From: Apiospora phragmitis
Lineage: Eukaryota; Ascomycota; Sordariomycetes; Amphisphaeriales; Apiosporaceae
Assembly (NCBI GenBank): GCA_038363925.1
Contig: JAQQWL010000011.1
Location: 1,240,001 to 1,304,000 of the forward strand
Length of the DNA stretch: 64,000 bases
Direction of reading: 5' to 3'
A model generated the notes under the pieces. It worked only from the letters and a program-made list of their open reading frames with translations. It searched no databases and had not been told where the DNA came from. Shown one piece after another: positions 1 through 12,718 of the stretch. Positions within the stretch are counted from its first letter, which is position 1, and the number at the start of each line of letters is the position of its first letter. The translations under genes and the position numbers were made by a program.

Positions 1-1325
1 GTACGTGGTAGTCATCGCCTTGGCTCTTCAGGAAAGCTGCCCGACATCGCCAAATATATCATGGAATCCTTCGCACAGACTGGATGCAAGTACATCTGGT
101 CTGGTCTTCCGAGGATTTGATCCCATAATAACCAGCGTCTCTCGTTTTCGGCCCGGACAGTTGAAACTGCAGCTGCGTCGTCAAGAAACCGAGCGGCCTT
201 CGTTCTATACCCTGGCACATAATGGCTTCTCGGTTCATACGGTCTGTTCTTTATACATGGGTATTTACACATCTTCACATATTGCCTGGACATTGCGCCA
301 TGTTCATCACGTCACACATATTTACGGTTTGTCAACCACGAGACTCTTCACTACGAGCTTCATGTCTCCTGAGGGAGTTTTTCAAGGAGGAGCATGGCGA
401 AGGAAATTCATCTGGGCACAAAGGCGCGAACGGGTTCTTGTACTTGACTTTCTCCTGCGTGTATTTTTGCTGGGATTTCACTTGGACACAATGAGTCGCG
501 GAAAACATGACCATGCGCAAATACGGCAAAGGGTTTCGGAATGGACAAAAAAGGGAACAGGCGCATATATTTTCGGCCCGGTTTTGGGGTATGGGTTCAC
601 GGCGTTCCTGTTGTTATGCTTTTTCGTGAGAGAGGGTGCACCAGCCAAACCCATAACGGCGAACCACTAAGAAGCGTAGAATGCTTTCTTGCAGAAGAAG
701 AGAAGGGAAGAAAGAAAAGAGACGCTCTGGGGGTTGTTCCATTTATCCTCAGGCTGACGGCATTTTAGAGACAGACAAATAGAGAGAGGGAGAGACGGCC
801 AATGTCTACATAGTGTGTGCACCTTTTTGCTTCAACTCGATCAAATACAACTGATCCATTAGGACTTCTTCGCAGTGAATCCGTCATAGCTGGATTGGCT
901 TTGTCTTTACAGCTGGTTTATACTTGCATGTTAACTTTGTCGGTATATGATGTATCAACAGAAGAATAGTACAGGGCGATACATACCTAAGAAAGGAGGG
1001 CTCGAGTCAGTTCCTCTCTCTTACTTGCCGAGAGTCATTTCACCTCTAGAATAATAAAAACCGACAAGTCAAGAACATAATAATAGACAGCTAAGGACAT
1101 TATCTATATATTTGCAGAATAACATGCTCAATCTCTCCCAAGATATTATATCATACCGCTATACGCAAAAAGCTAAAACTCCCCCGGAATCGTGGAATGC
1201 TCAGTCTGCCCCCTTATTATTATTCTTCTTCTCTCGTAATTACTTATACAATCTCATTGACAGAAAAAGTGCCCTTCATTCTCTATTGCAATTCCACCTC
1301 ATCGTCATCGTCATCTTCATCTTCT
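1..1325. other. Intergenic / unassigned left edge
   Basis: No protein family is recognisable on either strand. An open frame of 221 codons runs along the first 670 bases on the plus strand, but its translation has no domain, signal or membrane segment that I can identify and it overlaps competing frames. The right part (about 1060-1320) is AT-rich and presumably holds the 3' untranslated region of the CWC22 gene, which reads leftwards into it. Confidence 0.5.
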
Positions 1326-4006
1326 TTATCGTTCCTCCTGTTTAACACTCGCCCGGCTGCGACTACTTCCCCGCCCCCCACTGCTATGTCGCTGCCGCTT
1401 ACTATTAAGACCCCCCACGGGCGCGCCGCCCCCACCATCGTCCTGGCTCACCACGCTGCTATACCGTCTCCGCTTGCCCACAGGCGCCCCACCGTCGGGG
1501 CTCGGCGACCGGCTGACGGTGCTGTGCCGGCGCTTGCGCGGGGCGCCGCCGCCGCTGCTCGCGCTGCTCGTGTTTCGCCGCCGCCGCCGGCCCGGGAGGG
1601 GGCTGACAGACCGCGACACGGGGCATCCGCGACGTGGTGGCGCGGGCGAAGGGGAGCGTGAAGCTGCTCCCCCGACGAACCGGCTGTCGGCGTGGCGACG
1701 GGCTGGCCGAGTAAGAATCGCGTCGGCCACGGGCATGGGCGCCGTTGTTGCGGGGAGGCGGACTGCGCGAAACCGAAGGGGGTGTAGGATCGAGAGCGAG
1801 ACCGGGAAAAACTATGCGATCGGCTACTGTAGGAGCGAGCCCTCACGGGAGCCTTCCCATGGACGGGGGTGCGCGACCGACTTCTAGACCGCGAGTAACT
1901 GTCATCACGGCGGCCACGACGCGGCGGCGGGCTGGCTGAATAAGAGTCCCTGCGTGGAGCCTTGCGGGGAGGAGGGCTCCGTGATACGTCCCGAGACCTC
2001 GATCGCGAGCGTGAGTAAGAAAGTGACCGGGTGTAGCTCCTGCTACGACTATACGACGCAGCTCGGCCCCGTTTAGGGGTGTGCGGGAGAGTGAGCGGCC
2101 TCTATCCAGAGCCCGGCGCGGTGGAGTCCGCGATCGTGATCGAGAAGAGTAAGAAGAGCCGGTGTATGATGAGTAGCTCGAAACCGAGTCCGAGTCGGAT
2201 TGGTCGGCAGCCGCCGGCGCAGGCAGCGTGGGCTTGGGCATGTTGGCAAGGAACTCGCGCATCTCCTCAGTGAGGGCACCCATGCCGATACTCGTGAAGT
2301 AGTTGATGGAAAACCGGATGTTTCGCGGGTTGTCGTGCGGGAACAGGCCCTCCAGATACAGCTGCAGCGTCTCGTCCTTCATGCGCTGCTGCAACTTCAC
2401 CATTCCCATTTCTTCCGACATCTCTTGGAACATGATCTTGATGAAGATACGCGAGGCCGACGTGGTCTCGTCCTCGTTGAGGTGGATGCAGGACAACGCA
2501 TGCCATCCTATCGCATCCGTGCCGAAGAGGTGACCAAACACCCTGGCGACGTTGCGCAGCCGATTGGTCTCGTACCGATGTATCGTCGAGTATTTCTCCG
2601 CGAACAGCTTCTCAAACAAATCCTGCCACATTCTGTTGATTTTGCTGAAGCGCTCGGCCAGGAAACCAAAGTATTTTGTGTACGTCTTCTCCTGCGAGCA
2701 ACACTCCACGATCATGGATGGTAACTCGGGCTCCTGCCCAGGAGGTAGGTTTACGCGCATGAGCTTGTGGACGCCTTCCTCGGGGTCTATAGAAGACATG
2801 ATGGTGAGGTAGATGGTTCTTCGTAGGTTAACGAGATCCGTATTGCTTTGGTCCTTGATCTCCACGGCCTTTTGTTCCTGGTCCTCTTCCTCGTCCGAGC
2901 TTTCATCTTCGTCGACCTCGTCGTCCGAGTAGTCGCTGCCTTCGCCGAGAATCTCGGCTCTGAGCTTCTTGTAGGCCGCCTCGTTCTCCTCCCAGTCCGC
3001 ATCGAACTTGAAGATGTTGAGAGTATCCTGGACGTCTATCTCGGCATCCAGATCGAACCTGTGCGTGATCATGTCTTCCTCGTTCAGGAGGTCGAGCTCC
3101 TCCTTGACGGCCGGGTTGTCCTTGTACTTGTTTTTTTCTGACCTCGAATAGCACCTCGACCATGTACTGCGTGCGCGTCTCGATCTCGGCCGTGTGGAGG
3201 ATGTTGCGGGCCTGCTCGTACACGGCGTTGGCGATGGCCGGGTTCATGTCTTCGAGGTGAGCCCCGACCTCCTTGAGCAGACCGACGGCGATCTCGACGC
3301 TGTCGTCCGTGGGCTTCTGCAGCAGGAGCAGCAGCATCTGGGCCGCCAGCATCTCGTGGACGACCTGCTGGTTGACTAGGTGCGCGATGAACATGGCCGA
3401 GCTCAGGCAGACGGCCTTGTCGTTCCGCCGGAACGCCTTCCGGAACTGCATGATCAGCCGCTTGACCAGCAGCTCGCCCACCTGCGGCAGCTTCGTGTTG
3501 ATGATGGCGGCGAAGGCGGCGTAGATGGGCGTGAAGGGCAGACTGGAGGCCTGGGCCTTCATGACGGAGCGGCAGAACAGGCCGCGCCCGCGGATCAGGT
3601 TCTCGTGGAAGATCTCGGGCACGATGGCCTTGATGTTGCCGATGTTGACCTTGTTGATCAGGCCGTTGATGGACTTCTTCAGCGCCTCCCACGCCATCTT
3701 CTGGTACTCCTTGCTCGTCTTGTCCGTGATCTGGGCCTGCAGGGCCCGCAGCCGCGCGGGCGGGATGTAGAGGCCGCCGCTGCGCGCGTTGAGCAGCTTC
3801 TCGTACTCGGCCTTGGCGGCGGCCTGCTTCTCCTCGGCGGTCGGTTCGGGGACGGGCGAGCGCCTGCGCGGAGGCGAGCGGCGGCGCGGCGGTGCTTCGT
3901 TGTTGTCAGCCGCTGGGCGGCCACCGGGCCGATAGCTGTCGCCGCCATTACGGGGTCGTCGTCTTTCTCCTCCATCGCGTCTAGGCGAGGGCGACCGCGA
4001 AGCCAT
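1326..4006 (-). CDS. CWC22: Pre-mRNA-splicing factor CWC22
   Basis: CWC22 is a spliceosome-associated MIF4G protein that in other eukaryotes bridges the catalytic spliceosome and, in animals, loads eIF4A3. The start ATG at 4006 opens an Arg/Ser-rich N-terminus. A MIF4G domain follows at about residues 90-300 (visible: the KSINGLINKVNIGNIK and GRGLFCRSVMKAQ stretches), then an acidic linker and an MA3 domain (EEGVHKLMRVNLPPGQE, RDLFG-like helices) at about 400-560, then a long RS-rich tail. The reading frame breaks at an A7 run (T7 at 3131-3137 on the plus strand): upstream homology ends at FEVRK and resumes one frame over at KYKDNP. It breaks again in the tail at G4 2076-2079 and at least twice more below 1850; Ser/Arg-rich sequence simply hops frame each time. 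I read these as assembly indels in an intact gene. Divergent from DPM2 across 608 bp. Confidence 0.93.
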
Positions 4007-4614
4007 GTTGATTCAAGAAGCTGTCGGGTCTATTTGCCAATTAACCGCAGCGAATCCGAACAATCCCTATTGATGAACGATGGATCAGAAAGAGGATAGA
4101 GCGCAGAGGCCCGTCCTTTTATTTTCGGTTGTGGTCGAAATGTGACGTCGAAAGGTTGCTGTTTTATTTTTCGGATAAAAGTAGTGATGCTTGCCAACCT
4201 TTTGCGACACGAGGCTTCCCAGACAGAAAGCTCTCTCACTCTGTCTCTCCAGTTTTTTTTGGCGGTAGGTAGGTTCAAGGCTGAGGTAATAATTATGGGG
4301 CTGCTTTTGGGGGATTCTGTCACTGTCCCTTCTGGCCATACACGGCTTTGATTGGGTGGGACACTGGGCCAGGGGGTGCGTCAACGATCAATGTACCCTT
4401 GGCGTGGTGGTCGCGACGTCCAATTTACCTTCAGCTGTTCAATTCAGGGACACCATTGCTATTGCGGTTGATCCTCTACTCTACCTACCCACCTCTCGTC
4501 CTTTCAAAAATCTGATTCCTTTTGACGACGACACAGTTCGACCATATCATTATTTCCACCACACTCATTCAAGCCCCCCTCAAGGAGGATAGAAGTTTAG
4601 ACTTTTCATTGACA
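4007..4614. promoter_or_regulatory. Shared divergent promoter region, CWC22 / DPM2
   Basis: The 608 bp between the two start codons must hold both promoters. It contains a T8 tract at about 4253 and pyrimidine-rich stretches close to the DPM2 start (4480-4600). No TATA-like element at a sensible spacing is obvious on either strand. Confidence 0.4.
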
Positions 4615-5027
4615 ATGGTACGTCGTGAACTTGATCCCCCCTGAACACCCCAAAGTTGCTTGGTGAGGATCATGGTGGACTGACATATCGCAGCTCGACA
4701 AACTCGTCGGCCTCGCCATGCTCTTGGCCGCCTCCTTCGTCTTCATCTACTACTCCATCTGGACTCTGCTCATGGTACGTAATAAACCCCCTCGTCCTCC
4801 CTCTCGACTCTGACTGACATCCCATCGCCACCACCACTCCAGCCCTTCGTCGACTCGGACCACCTGCTCCAGAACGTCTTCCCCCGCGAGTCTGGGCCAT
4901 CCGCATACCCGTCGTCCTGGTCCTGCTTGGCTCCGCCGTCGTCGGCTCGTTCCTCAGTGTCGTCATGATCCGCAGCAACCAGAAGAAGGCTGCCAAGGCC
5001 AAGGCCGCTGCCAAGAAGAAGGCCTAA
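4615..5027 (+). CDS. DPM2: Dolichol-phosphate mannosyltransferase subunit 2 (DPM2-like)
   Basis: Small ER membrane subunit that stabilises and regulates dolichol-phosphate-mannose synthase, the donor for N-glycans, GPI anchors and O-mannosylation. Three exons: 4615-4617, 4694-4774 and 4843-5027. The first coding exon is only the ATG, followed directly by GTACGT; both introns have CTGAC branch points. The protein starts M-LDKLVGLAMLL, has one membrane helix (AASFVFIYYSIWTLLM), the short luminal PFVDSDHLLQNVFP segment and a second helix (RIPVVLVLLGSAVVGSFLSV), ending in a Lys/Ala-rich cytosolic tail. About 90 aa, the usual family length. The frame slips by one base at the C5 run 4881-4885; with six C the family motif PPRVWAIRIPV is restored. 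Earlier in-frame ATGs do not precede a fitting coding sequence. Confidence 0.85.
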
Positions 5028-5656
5028 GCGAAGATAGGAGAGCTTTGTAATATCATAGAGGGCGTCGGGCCTGCTGTAAGGAGGTGCTAATCGATGGCGG
5101 CGACGGCAACTATACTGGCTGGGAATAAAACACATCAGGCAGATGTTTATGCATGAGGAGATCAAGGCGAAAAAAACCCTTGCTTGCCAGGAAACCCATA
5201 ATCAAGTTTACGGCGCTATAGTAATGCGCAAATGCAAAAGAAAATGAATGAGAAAAACGTCACAAATCACGCAAGTAATGACGGCCAATTTGGCTTTATG
5301 GTATCTATTGATTTCTGTGTGCGGCTCCCGAGTTGGTGGAGAGCATATACTGCCTCTAGACATCTTCAGTCGGGGCTTCAGTCGGCGCTCCTTCCTATGC
5401 ATGCAATCAAGACTCTGTACTCCAACAAAACCTAACCCGGATTCAAGCCAAGCGAGTGGTGACATCAAGCAAATATTCTATGCGTCCCCAATTCGGCCGC
5501 ATCAACAACACTCGCCATCATCAACTCTCAAATGCAGTGCAACGCCGAGCCACTCCTAGCCAATTCGCCCCTGAAACATATATATGTCAAAGTCTGCGAA
5601 TTCTCGCGCCTACAATGGCTGTGTATAGTCAACATCTCCGTCATCCAATTGCGTTC
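5028..5656. other. Convergent intergenic region, DPM2 / BCAS3-like
   Basis: Contains the two 3' ends. Short overlapping ORFs are present on both strands but none has recognisable content. Poly(A)-signal-like AATAAA occurs at about 5125 (GGGAATAAAAC), roughly 100 bp after the DPM2 stop. Confidence 0.45.
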
Positions 5657-8600
5657 TCAGACTCTCTGGTCTGCAAAGTCGAGGACCTCACAGTCGTCCT
5701 CGAAAAACCCGTCTTCCTCTGCATCCGAAACGCGATTACCTCCCCGTCTGCGTCGAGTTGTGACCACAATCTGCTCATCGTTCTCGCCCACTTCCATAAC
5801 TCTCTCCATGGCCGAGGCCGGCAATGCGCGGTGATCAGCGGTACTGTCGCTAAAGTCATCTTCAACAGGAACCGGTAGTCCAACCTCGATCTTGACGGCA
5901 CCGATGCTTTGTCCAAACGCCCAGGCCTCTGATTTGCCTGCCGATCTGGGTGTCTTCGTTGGCTGAGATTTCTGCTGTTTCTTCTTATTACTCTTGCCAC
6001 GGGTAGAAGCCTGGGCTTCCTCCAAAGATGTTGAATCCATTAATTGCGTAACAGCAGTCACGGTCGGGTCAGTATCAGTAACGCTGTACTCAAACAGGGC
6101 CACCCGTCTATCGGTGTGGAAAGGTTGGTATGGAGCACTGGACTCTATCTCAGCTTGGGGGATCGATGCTTCAGGGCTGAGCTCCAAGTCGTTTGGTCGT
6201 GATCGCGGCTTCAGAACCAGAGTATTTCCGCCCTCAAAGTCGCCAGACATGATATCCAGCTCCTCCTCCATGTCGCTAAGTACTTGTCTGATGGTTGGAG
6301 CAATCACGTCGTCCGAAAGGCTTTTGAGCCGGAAATCCTTGTACATGTTCCCACGAGGGAATCGAGGTTTGTCTTTGCTTGAAGTCGTTTTACGTCCCTT
6401 GGTTGCAAATACTCGAACCAGACCATCCCCGATGACTACCAGTGTAGGATGCTTTCGGCCCGCTATCCAAGTGACACATGACAAACTTGGAATCTGGCCG
6501 CTGGTTGGCAAACTGACACGGTTCTCTCCGGTCTGGCGCAAATGGTTGATGGCGGTTCCTGCATTGCCTAGGGAATGGCTGATTCCAGCAGCAAGGACCT
6601 TGCCACCGTAACTGGCATGATCCATCAACCTAGTCGTATTCTGCGTGTTGGAGCTACTTCGGCGTTGGCGAGCAATCAGGGCCGTGCTGCACCGTAAGCA
6701 CTGCTGAGAGCATTCGATGCCATCGACACAGCAGAAGGGGCTGTCTCGGGTGCTCCGGTGCCTTGTTCCGGTTCCTTGGTCCGTCTTCGCGGGGGCGGCC
6801 AGGTATAGGCGCTTGGCGGCATATCAAGCAGGTGTACTGTGCCTCGTTCGGTAACCATAGCGATCCGCTCTCCATTTGGCTTAGACCAAGCCACGTCGAC
6901 AATGCGAGCAACTGTCATACGTGAGAACTGGGCGACTTGTCTAACACGTGTGCAGTGACCTCCAACTGGTTGCGAGTTTTGTAGAGAAGAAGCTTTGCTG
7001 TACTGAATGCGCATAAGATCCCAGACGGTCTGAACGTCTCCTTTGCTGCTCGCGGTGAAAAGGGATAATCCAGTTGGCGAAAACGACAAGAAGCTACAGC
7101 CAAGCGGAGCCTTGAAAGTGGCGGAATGGTGAACTGTCGTCGAGTGCTCTAGCACTTGCAAGTTGACAATGGAAACCAAGCCAGGATCCTTGGTGACAGC
7201 CTGGCCGGAAACCCCGTAAGTTGGCGGGAATACCGATGCATCTGCTCTACTCGGATAGGTCGGTCCCCACGGCGGCGATCCGACAGAACCAGATCGTGCT
7301 TGAGACTGGGGGCTAGGCTGCCTCCAGTAACTGTTCCAGAGCTGCATGCCCTGCTTGCCTACCCATTTAGCCCCTTGGATAACCTCTTGAGTAGTCTCTC
7401 GCATGATTCGATTCATCACACCATCCGAGAGAGGTTGATCAACACCGCAGGTCTCTATTGGCACAACGGGCGACGTCAGTGAAACCAAACCCGGGACTTT
7501 GCCATCAATGGGAACTCCGATGGATGCATTAAGTGCGATCGAAGACGACGAGGGCGGTGGGCAGTACGCAAGCCATCTTCCGCGGATTGCTAAGATTGGG
7601 GACTGCGGGTTTGATCGTAAGGGACTTGGACTTCGGCCTATCTCCTCTTCTGGTGTCGAGTCATCCTTCTGTGCATGCTGCAAGCAGGTCCACACTTTGC
7701 CCACACACCGGAATTCCACACCCATGTCTGAAAGGCCTTTGGCTTGCTTGAAGATCCAGCATTCGCCGGTTGAACCAGATGCAACAATAATGCTGCCTCC
7801 GTCCGCATGGATCTGAAGGGCGCCGGTCGGAGATGGTCGTTTGGGAATAGGGTTCTGTACTGAAGTCTTGACCGGGATTCTTGGTGCATGTAACAGGGTA
7901 CAGATACGAGCATTTGTCCGCAACGAGTATATCTCGACAGTGGTTTGATATGCTTCAATAGTCGGCACTGATTTGCCATTACTGGCCTGGCGCGGGTTGG
8001 TATCAGATGGCGCAGGACTTGCGCCGTCCATGCGAGGACTAGCTCCCGCTTCATATTGCGCCTCCGACGAAGCGTCTGACACGTGGGATACAACAGGGCC
8101 GTGGATAGCCACAGCAATGAGCGGGAAGATGTTGTGCTGGTCCCCAGTACCATGCCATGGCAGTATCTTTGCTTGATAGACGCCACCTCGTAGTCCTTTC
8201 AAACTCGTCAGAATCTCTATTCCACGCTTGGAGACAGCGTATATGTCGAGTCCTCCTTCGTAACCAGCAAGGACTACATTAGTACTGCCGGATGCGTAGT
8301 TGACGTTGGGGCTGGACAATGTGTCGAAACCAAAATAGTAGCCTCTGTCTCCGGGTTTCAAACCTAGATTTGGATTCAAGTCGAAGTCCAGGTCAGGTAC
8401 ACCGTAGAAGTGGGCTTGAGGCTGGTGAGGCAGGGGTGGGTGAGATCCCACCCTGGCTTGAGGATACGGTGAATGCATCGAGCTTCTCCGCCCATCGGGA
8501 GGTGAGGATGTTTGAGATCGCAAGTCGTTAGCAGGAAATTGTGCATCCAGCTGAAAGCTCAACGGGCGTCTTGCAGCATTAGGTGGAGAAGCAGAAGAAG

Positions 8601-9260
8601 GCGTGAAAGTGTTAACATAGGCTTTCTGCTGCATCCATTGTTGAGGCAGTCCTCGCGGGTCCTCATATGACGATGGTTGAGTCGGGGGTGACTCGCCCAT
8701 GATGCTAATGAGGTTGGGTGACCCGGCCAGTGCTCCGTGGCTTCTTGCCCACTCACTCATGCTGGGTGCCGTGCTCGTCGCTACTGATGTACCAGAAACA
8801 GCATCTAGCATCGGCGACGCTGCCACTGCTGAGTTCCTATTTGCCGGTATGGTTTCGGGTGCTGCGGGCTTCAACTCAGGGGTCTGGGCAGGACTGGGGG
8901 AGACTCAGGCAGTGAAGCCGGCTCCTTCGGGGTATTGCCATTTCTGCAAGCAACAAGCAATAGGTCAGATCAGGGCATTTCACAGCAACCATCTCAAGCG
9001 GCCTGCGCGCACAGCAACACTTGCACTAGCCACGCAGACAACAACCAAGAAACAGAATAGGGTCGACGACACGTACGAGAACTTGGTGGCCTGTCTTGTC
9101 ACCGCGGCGACAACCCCACCACCTTCTTTGACATTCTTGTCTTTCTTCTTTGAACCTGCATCCGAGGCAGCTTGGGTAAGCCTCTGCTTTTTTTACGGCC
9201 TCCTTTTCTTCCCGTGGAGGAAGAGGGTGGGGAAGGATCGCGGAGAGACGAACCAGGCAT
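5657..9260 (-). CDS. BCAS3-domain WD40-like protein
   Basis: Large (about 1150 aa) fungal protein with a beta-propeller of the PROPPIN/BCAS3 type; animal BCAS3 binds phosphoinositides at the autophagosome formation site, so a membrane-trafficking or autophagy role is inferred only. Exon 1 is 9260-9077 (M-PGSSLRDPSPPSSSTGRKGG), intron 8944-9076 (GTACGT...GCAG), exon 2 8943-5657. Visible parts: Ser/Pro-rich N-terminus, propeller blades (GFDTLSSPNVNYASGSTNVV, GYEGGLDIYAVSKRGIEIL), GCSFLSFSPTGLSLFTASSKGD, the basic loop ending TWPPPRRR, then HPTLVVIGDGLVRVFATKGR and an acidic tail. The frame breaks at T7 9188-9194, at G5 8896-8900 and near 6680-6695; in each case adding one base joins fluent protein (for example PESPP to SPAQTPE). 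I regard it as an intact gene with consensus errors. Confidence 0.8.
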
Positions 9261-12200
9261 TCAAAGACCGGTGGTAGATTGCTGGGGCAGTTGCCTGCTC
9301 TCCCAGCAAAGGAGCTCCTGAAAGAGCCCCGTCCTTAGGACAGATATAAAACCGTAGCAACGAAACTCGCGATTACACTATTTGCTCAAGCAGGTCGGTC
9401 GTATCGTATCTAGAGAAATACACGTTCGGGTTGTGGTGGTAGTTGGTTATCTGTCTAACGGGCTGTTGGCCGGGATAGGAGGCAATGCGACGTCGGCGCG
9501 AAACTACGGGTACGCGCTCGAATGGGTTGCAGGCCGAGGTGAGGGGTTCGGTCCAGGCAGGGAACAAAGGAGCGGAAGAATCCAGCACAGCCGAATAGAG
9601 AGTATAGTATTATCTACGCTTTGCAGGCGAAGGCCAAAGAAAGAGATGCCGACAGATGCAAGTATTGACACAGAGAGGAAGTATGGATGGATTGTAAAGG
9701 AAACCGGAAACTATGGGGTTTGTCTTGTTGAATGAGATGATGTAAATGGGTGTGGAGAGAGACAGCAGACAAAGAGAGATAGAAGGAGAGAAGAGAGAGG
9801 CCAACGTCAAGAGAGAGAGCAGCAGAGAGAAGCAATAACAAAGCAACCAAAACAGGGGAACTGATGGACCATTGATTTGATGGATGATGGATGGGTGGTT
9901 GGAGGTAAGTCAGACCGGCGGCACGAGGTCCCCACGATGGCCGGCCGATGACAAGTACGTAAGGGCAGGCAGTCAGAGAGGCAGGCAAGGCCAAGTCAGA
10001 GAGAGGTGCGTGCTACGTTCGTTCGTGGAGGCGGGGCAGGACAGGGTGACTCACAGGGATCATGAGGGGGGTTATTGCTGATAATGGGTACTGGAGACAG
10101 ACTATTAGCATGTACCCGGGAGATACATATCTCCTGTCCTTAGGAGAGGCAGGCCTTACGGACAGGGGGGTGGGATCGTCTAATGAATTGCCCTGTGCCT
10201 GAGTGCTAGCTAACACGTAAAGGGTGGCTGCACTGCAAGCATGACGGGCTGGGTTTCGTTCTTACTAACCCGGACAGAGACAGAGGCAGAGAGGCATGCA
10301 GACATACGGTCAGTCAAGCAGCCATGTCATGGGCTGGGCTACTACTGCTGGGCTTGGGGCTTTGTTTACCTGCCTCCTAACCTACCAGCTGGGCCGAGGG
10401 CGGACCAGACCGACATTCATTGGAGATTACGCGTTGCGATCACATCACGGTGAGCGTAGGCGAGCTTTGTCAGGGACCATGCGCTAAACCGAGCCCTTCA
10501 TTTTCCGATAGTCTGTCTCATGAACATTACACATGCGCCCAAGGATGCATGTTCAAGATTTCATCATCTTGGAACGGAGCTGAGGAAGGAGGGGGAACTT
10601 CTTGATGTACTGCATCCCACTTCTTATGCAAGATAACATTAGTCTCCCCGTACGTACACAGCTAACAGGTTGATAACGATAACAGCTGCAGCGCGATAAG
10701 TACCCAAGGCAGAACCCTGCCGAATGGCCCGGCATTCGATGGAACATGAACGTTTAGAAGGCAGATCTCCCTTCCTGGCTGTCAGCGCGGGGTGTGTACG
10801 GTCTACGAGCTACCTCTTTGCTCATGTTACCAGGACCACGAAGCGCCTACATAATTCACCCGTCCAATTATACAGCAGTAGTGCATTGTAGCAAAAGATA
10901 TATCCCTTATCTACTGACGTATCAAATGAATCTGGCCGGCTTCGTAGTATTGGCTCAACAGTACATCATCGATGTAGCTATCCTTGGACCTGACACAGCT
11001 GAGACCTCTCTCATTCTGTAGGGCGTGTTGGCTGCTGAGGTAATGCACGCATGCGGAGACTGCCAAGACCAAGCAGATAACCTCCCCTCGAGAAGCTGGC
11101 AGTGAAACAGCGAGAGTCGGCCACTAATGTTTCCGGCCACTCTTTCGCCTATCGCATTGATGGAACTTGGAAGACAAAGTCGGTACCTACATACTTACAA
11201 TGATGACTTACTATGCCTAGCAGTAGCCTGTGTCCCGTGGTTGGCTCTTGGGAATACCAATGCCCTTCAAGAACGAGCGCCCCGAAATCATCTTTCCAGG
11301 TGACCCCCAAACGCCATTGCGTCATCGCCCTGCCGCGAAAGTCCTCGGGGAGCTGCAGGAAACTCTCTTTTGTGCCCTTTCTTCCGTCCGGCTTATGCTT
11401 CGAACAACAAAACCTATCTTCGTACCAGCATGGGGGCACGTTTCCTGTTGACTCTCGGGCACGCGCGTTGCATGGCCGCCAAAAACCCCATGATTGGCCA
11501 TACCACCACCACACCTTTTGGTCTTGATGCAGGCATCTTGCCCGTGCCTGACATGGCCTAGCCGCTGTATCCCCTCAACGTGACATCCCCCACCCGGACA
11601 CCTGGGACGTCGAGATGGAGGGGTGCACCGGAGTCAGCTGACGGTTCTAGTCTCCCGGCCATCTGTGGCCGACGGGCGAGACTAGTAGGACAGCAATCTA
11701 CCATATATGTGCATTGCCCCGCTAGTAAGCGAAGAGGGAACATGGAAGATGGTAGAAAGATATCTATCTGGTGCTTGATCTTGTTCTTGGTGCGTAGATT
11801 GGTCTCGTGCTTAGCGAGTCGGTCTCGATCTCGTCAGCGTTTGTCCGTCTACTTGTAGACGCATATGGATCCGATATCTAGGACCCTTTATTTAGCGGTG
11901 GAGTGGACTAACCTAACGGGCGCATGCACGATATCTAGATGCGACGACAAGCAAGAACATAATGGACATCTCGCGAAGCAACTCTCCGTTGATGCCTCTA
12001 ACCCGCGATTAAAAAGACAATTCAGCGAGTATGACGCTAAAAAAAGAAGATAGGATAAATAACATTTCTTTTCTGGAAGAAATAGTATCGTTTCGACGGC
12101 CGTTCGTGATCCACTACAGCAGTATTCCGATTCATTGGTGCCGAGGCCCGAGGGGAGACACCTGCGATTTCGATTTACCGGCTACCGAATACCATGGTAA

Positions 12201-12718
12201 CACCTCAGCAGGAATTAAAAGCTGGTAAACGATGATGGAAGACAAACGAACGTTGAGCGATCCAGACACTCATGTTGATAAGTTCTATGTTCCGCATATG
12301 TCTGCTTCGGGTAGGCGCCAAAGGTGAGTGCGACTGGCCTGCATCAACAAATGAAGGCATGATGATGATCTACGTAGCGCGATATTACGAGCAGTGACTG
12401 CTGTTGAAGACAATCGATGTGTTTTTGCTCATTCCTACCTACTTCATCGACATTCGTGCTTGTAGATTCTCGGTATGATTTAGGTCGAAAAATCGACTTG
12501 AGATGATGCAAGTGATATATGCTATGGAGGACAATGAGTCGATCACGTCTGTTTTGATTGCAGAACGATCAAAACATGGTTCCCACTCCAACCACCTGCC
12601 TTCCGCGTTATGAACATCAGGTATTGACATAAATAAACCCACTTACTGCCCACGACATATATTTCTCGACTTCGCCTTCCCGCCCGGATTTTTTCCATTA
12701 TCAAAGGGTATAAACACG
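9261..12718. other. Intergenic region, BCAS3-like / phosphatase
   Basis: About 3.4 kb separating two divergently transcribed genes. I find no coding region: the longest frames are short, conflict between strands and resemble no family. There is a purine-rich tract at about 9745-9845 (GAGA-type), pyrimidine-rich when read towards the BCAS3 gene, the kind of sequence common in long fungal leaders. The rest looks unstructured. Confidence 0.5.

Noticed and set aside
5..670. 221-codon plus-strand frame at the left edge
   Set aside because: No domain, no family resemblance, mixed composition and overlapping frames on both strands; not supported as a gene.
3131..3137. Programmed ribosomal frameshift in CWC22
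   Set aside because: An A7 slippery run could suggest it, but similar breaks occur in most other conserved genes at unrelated C/G runs, so a common technical cause is simpler.
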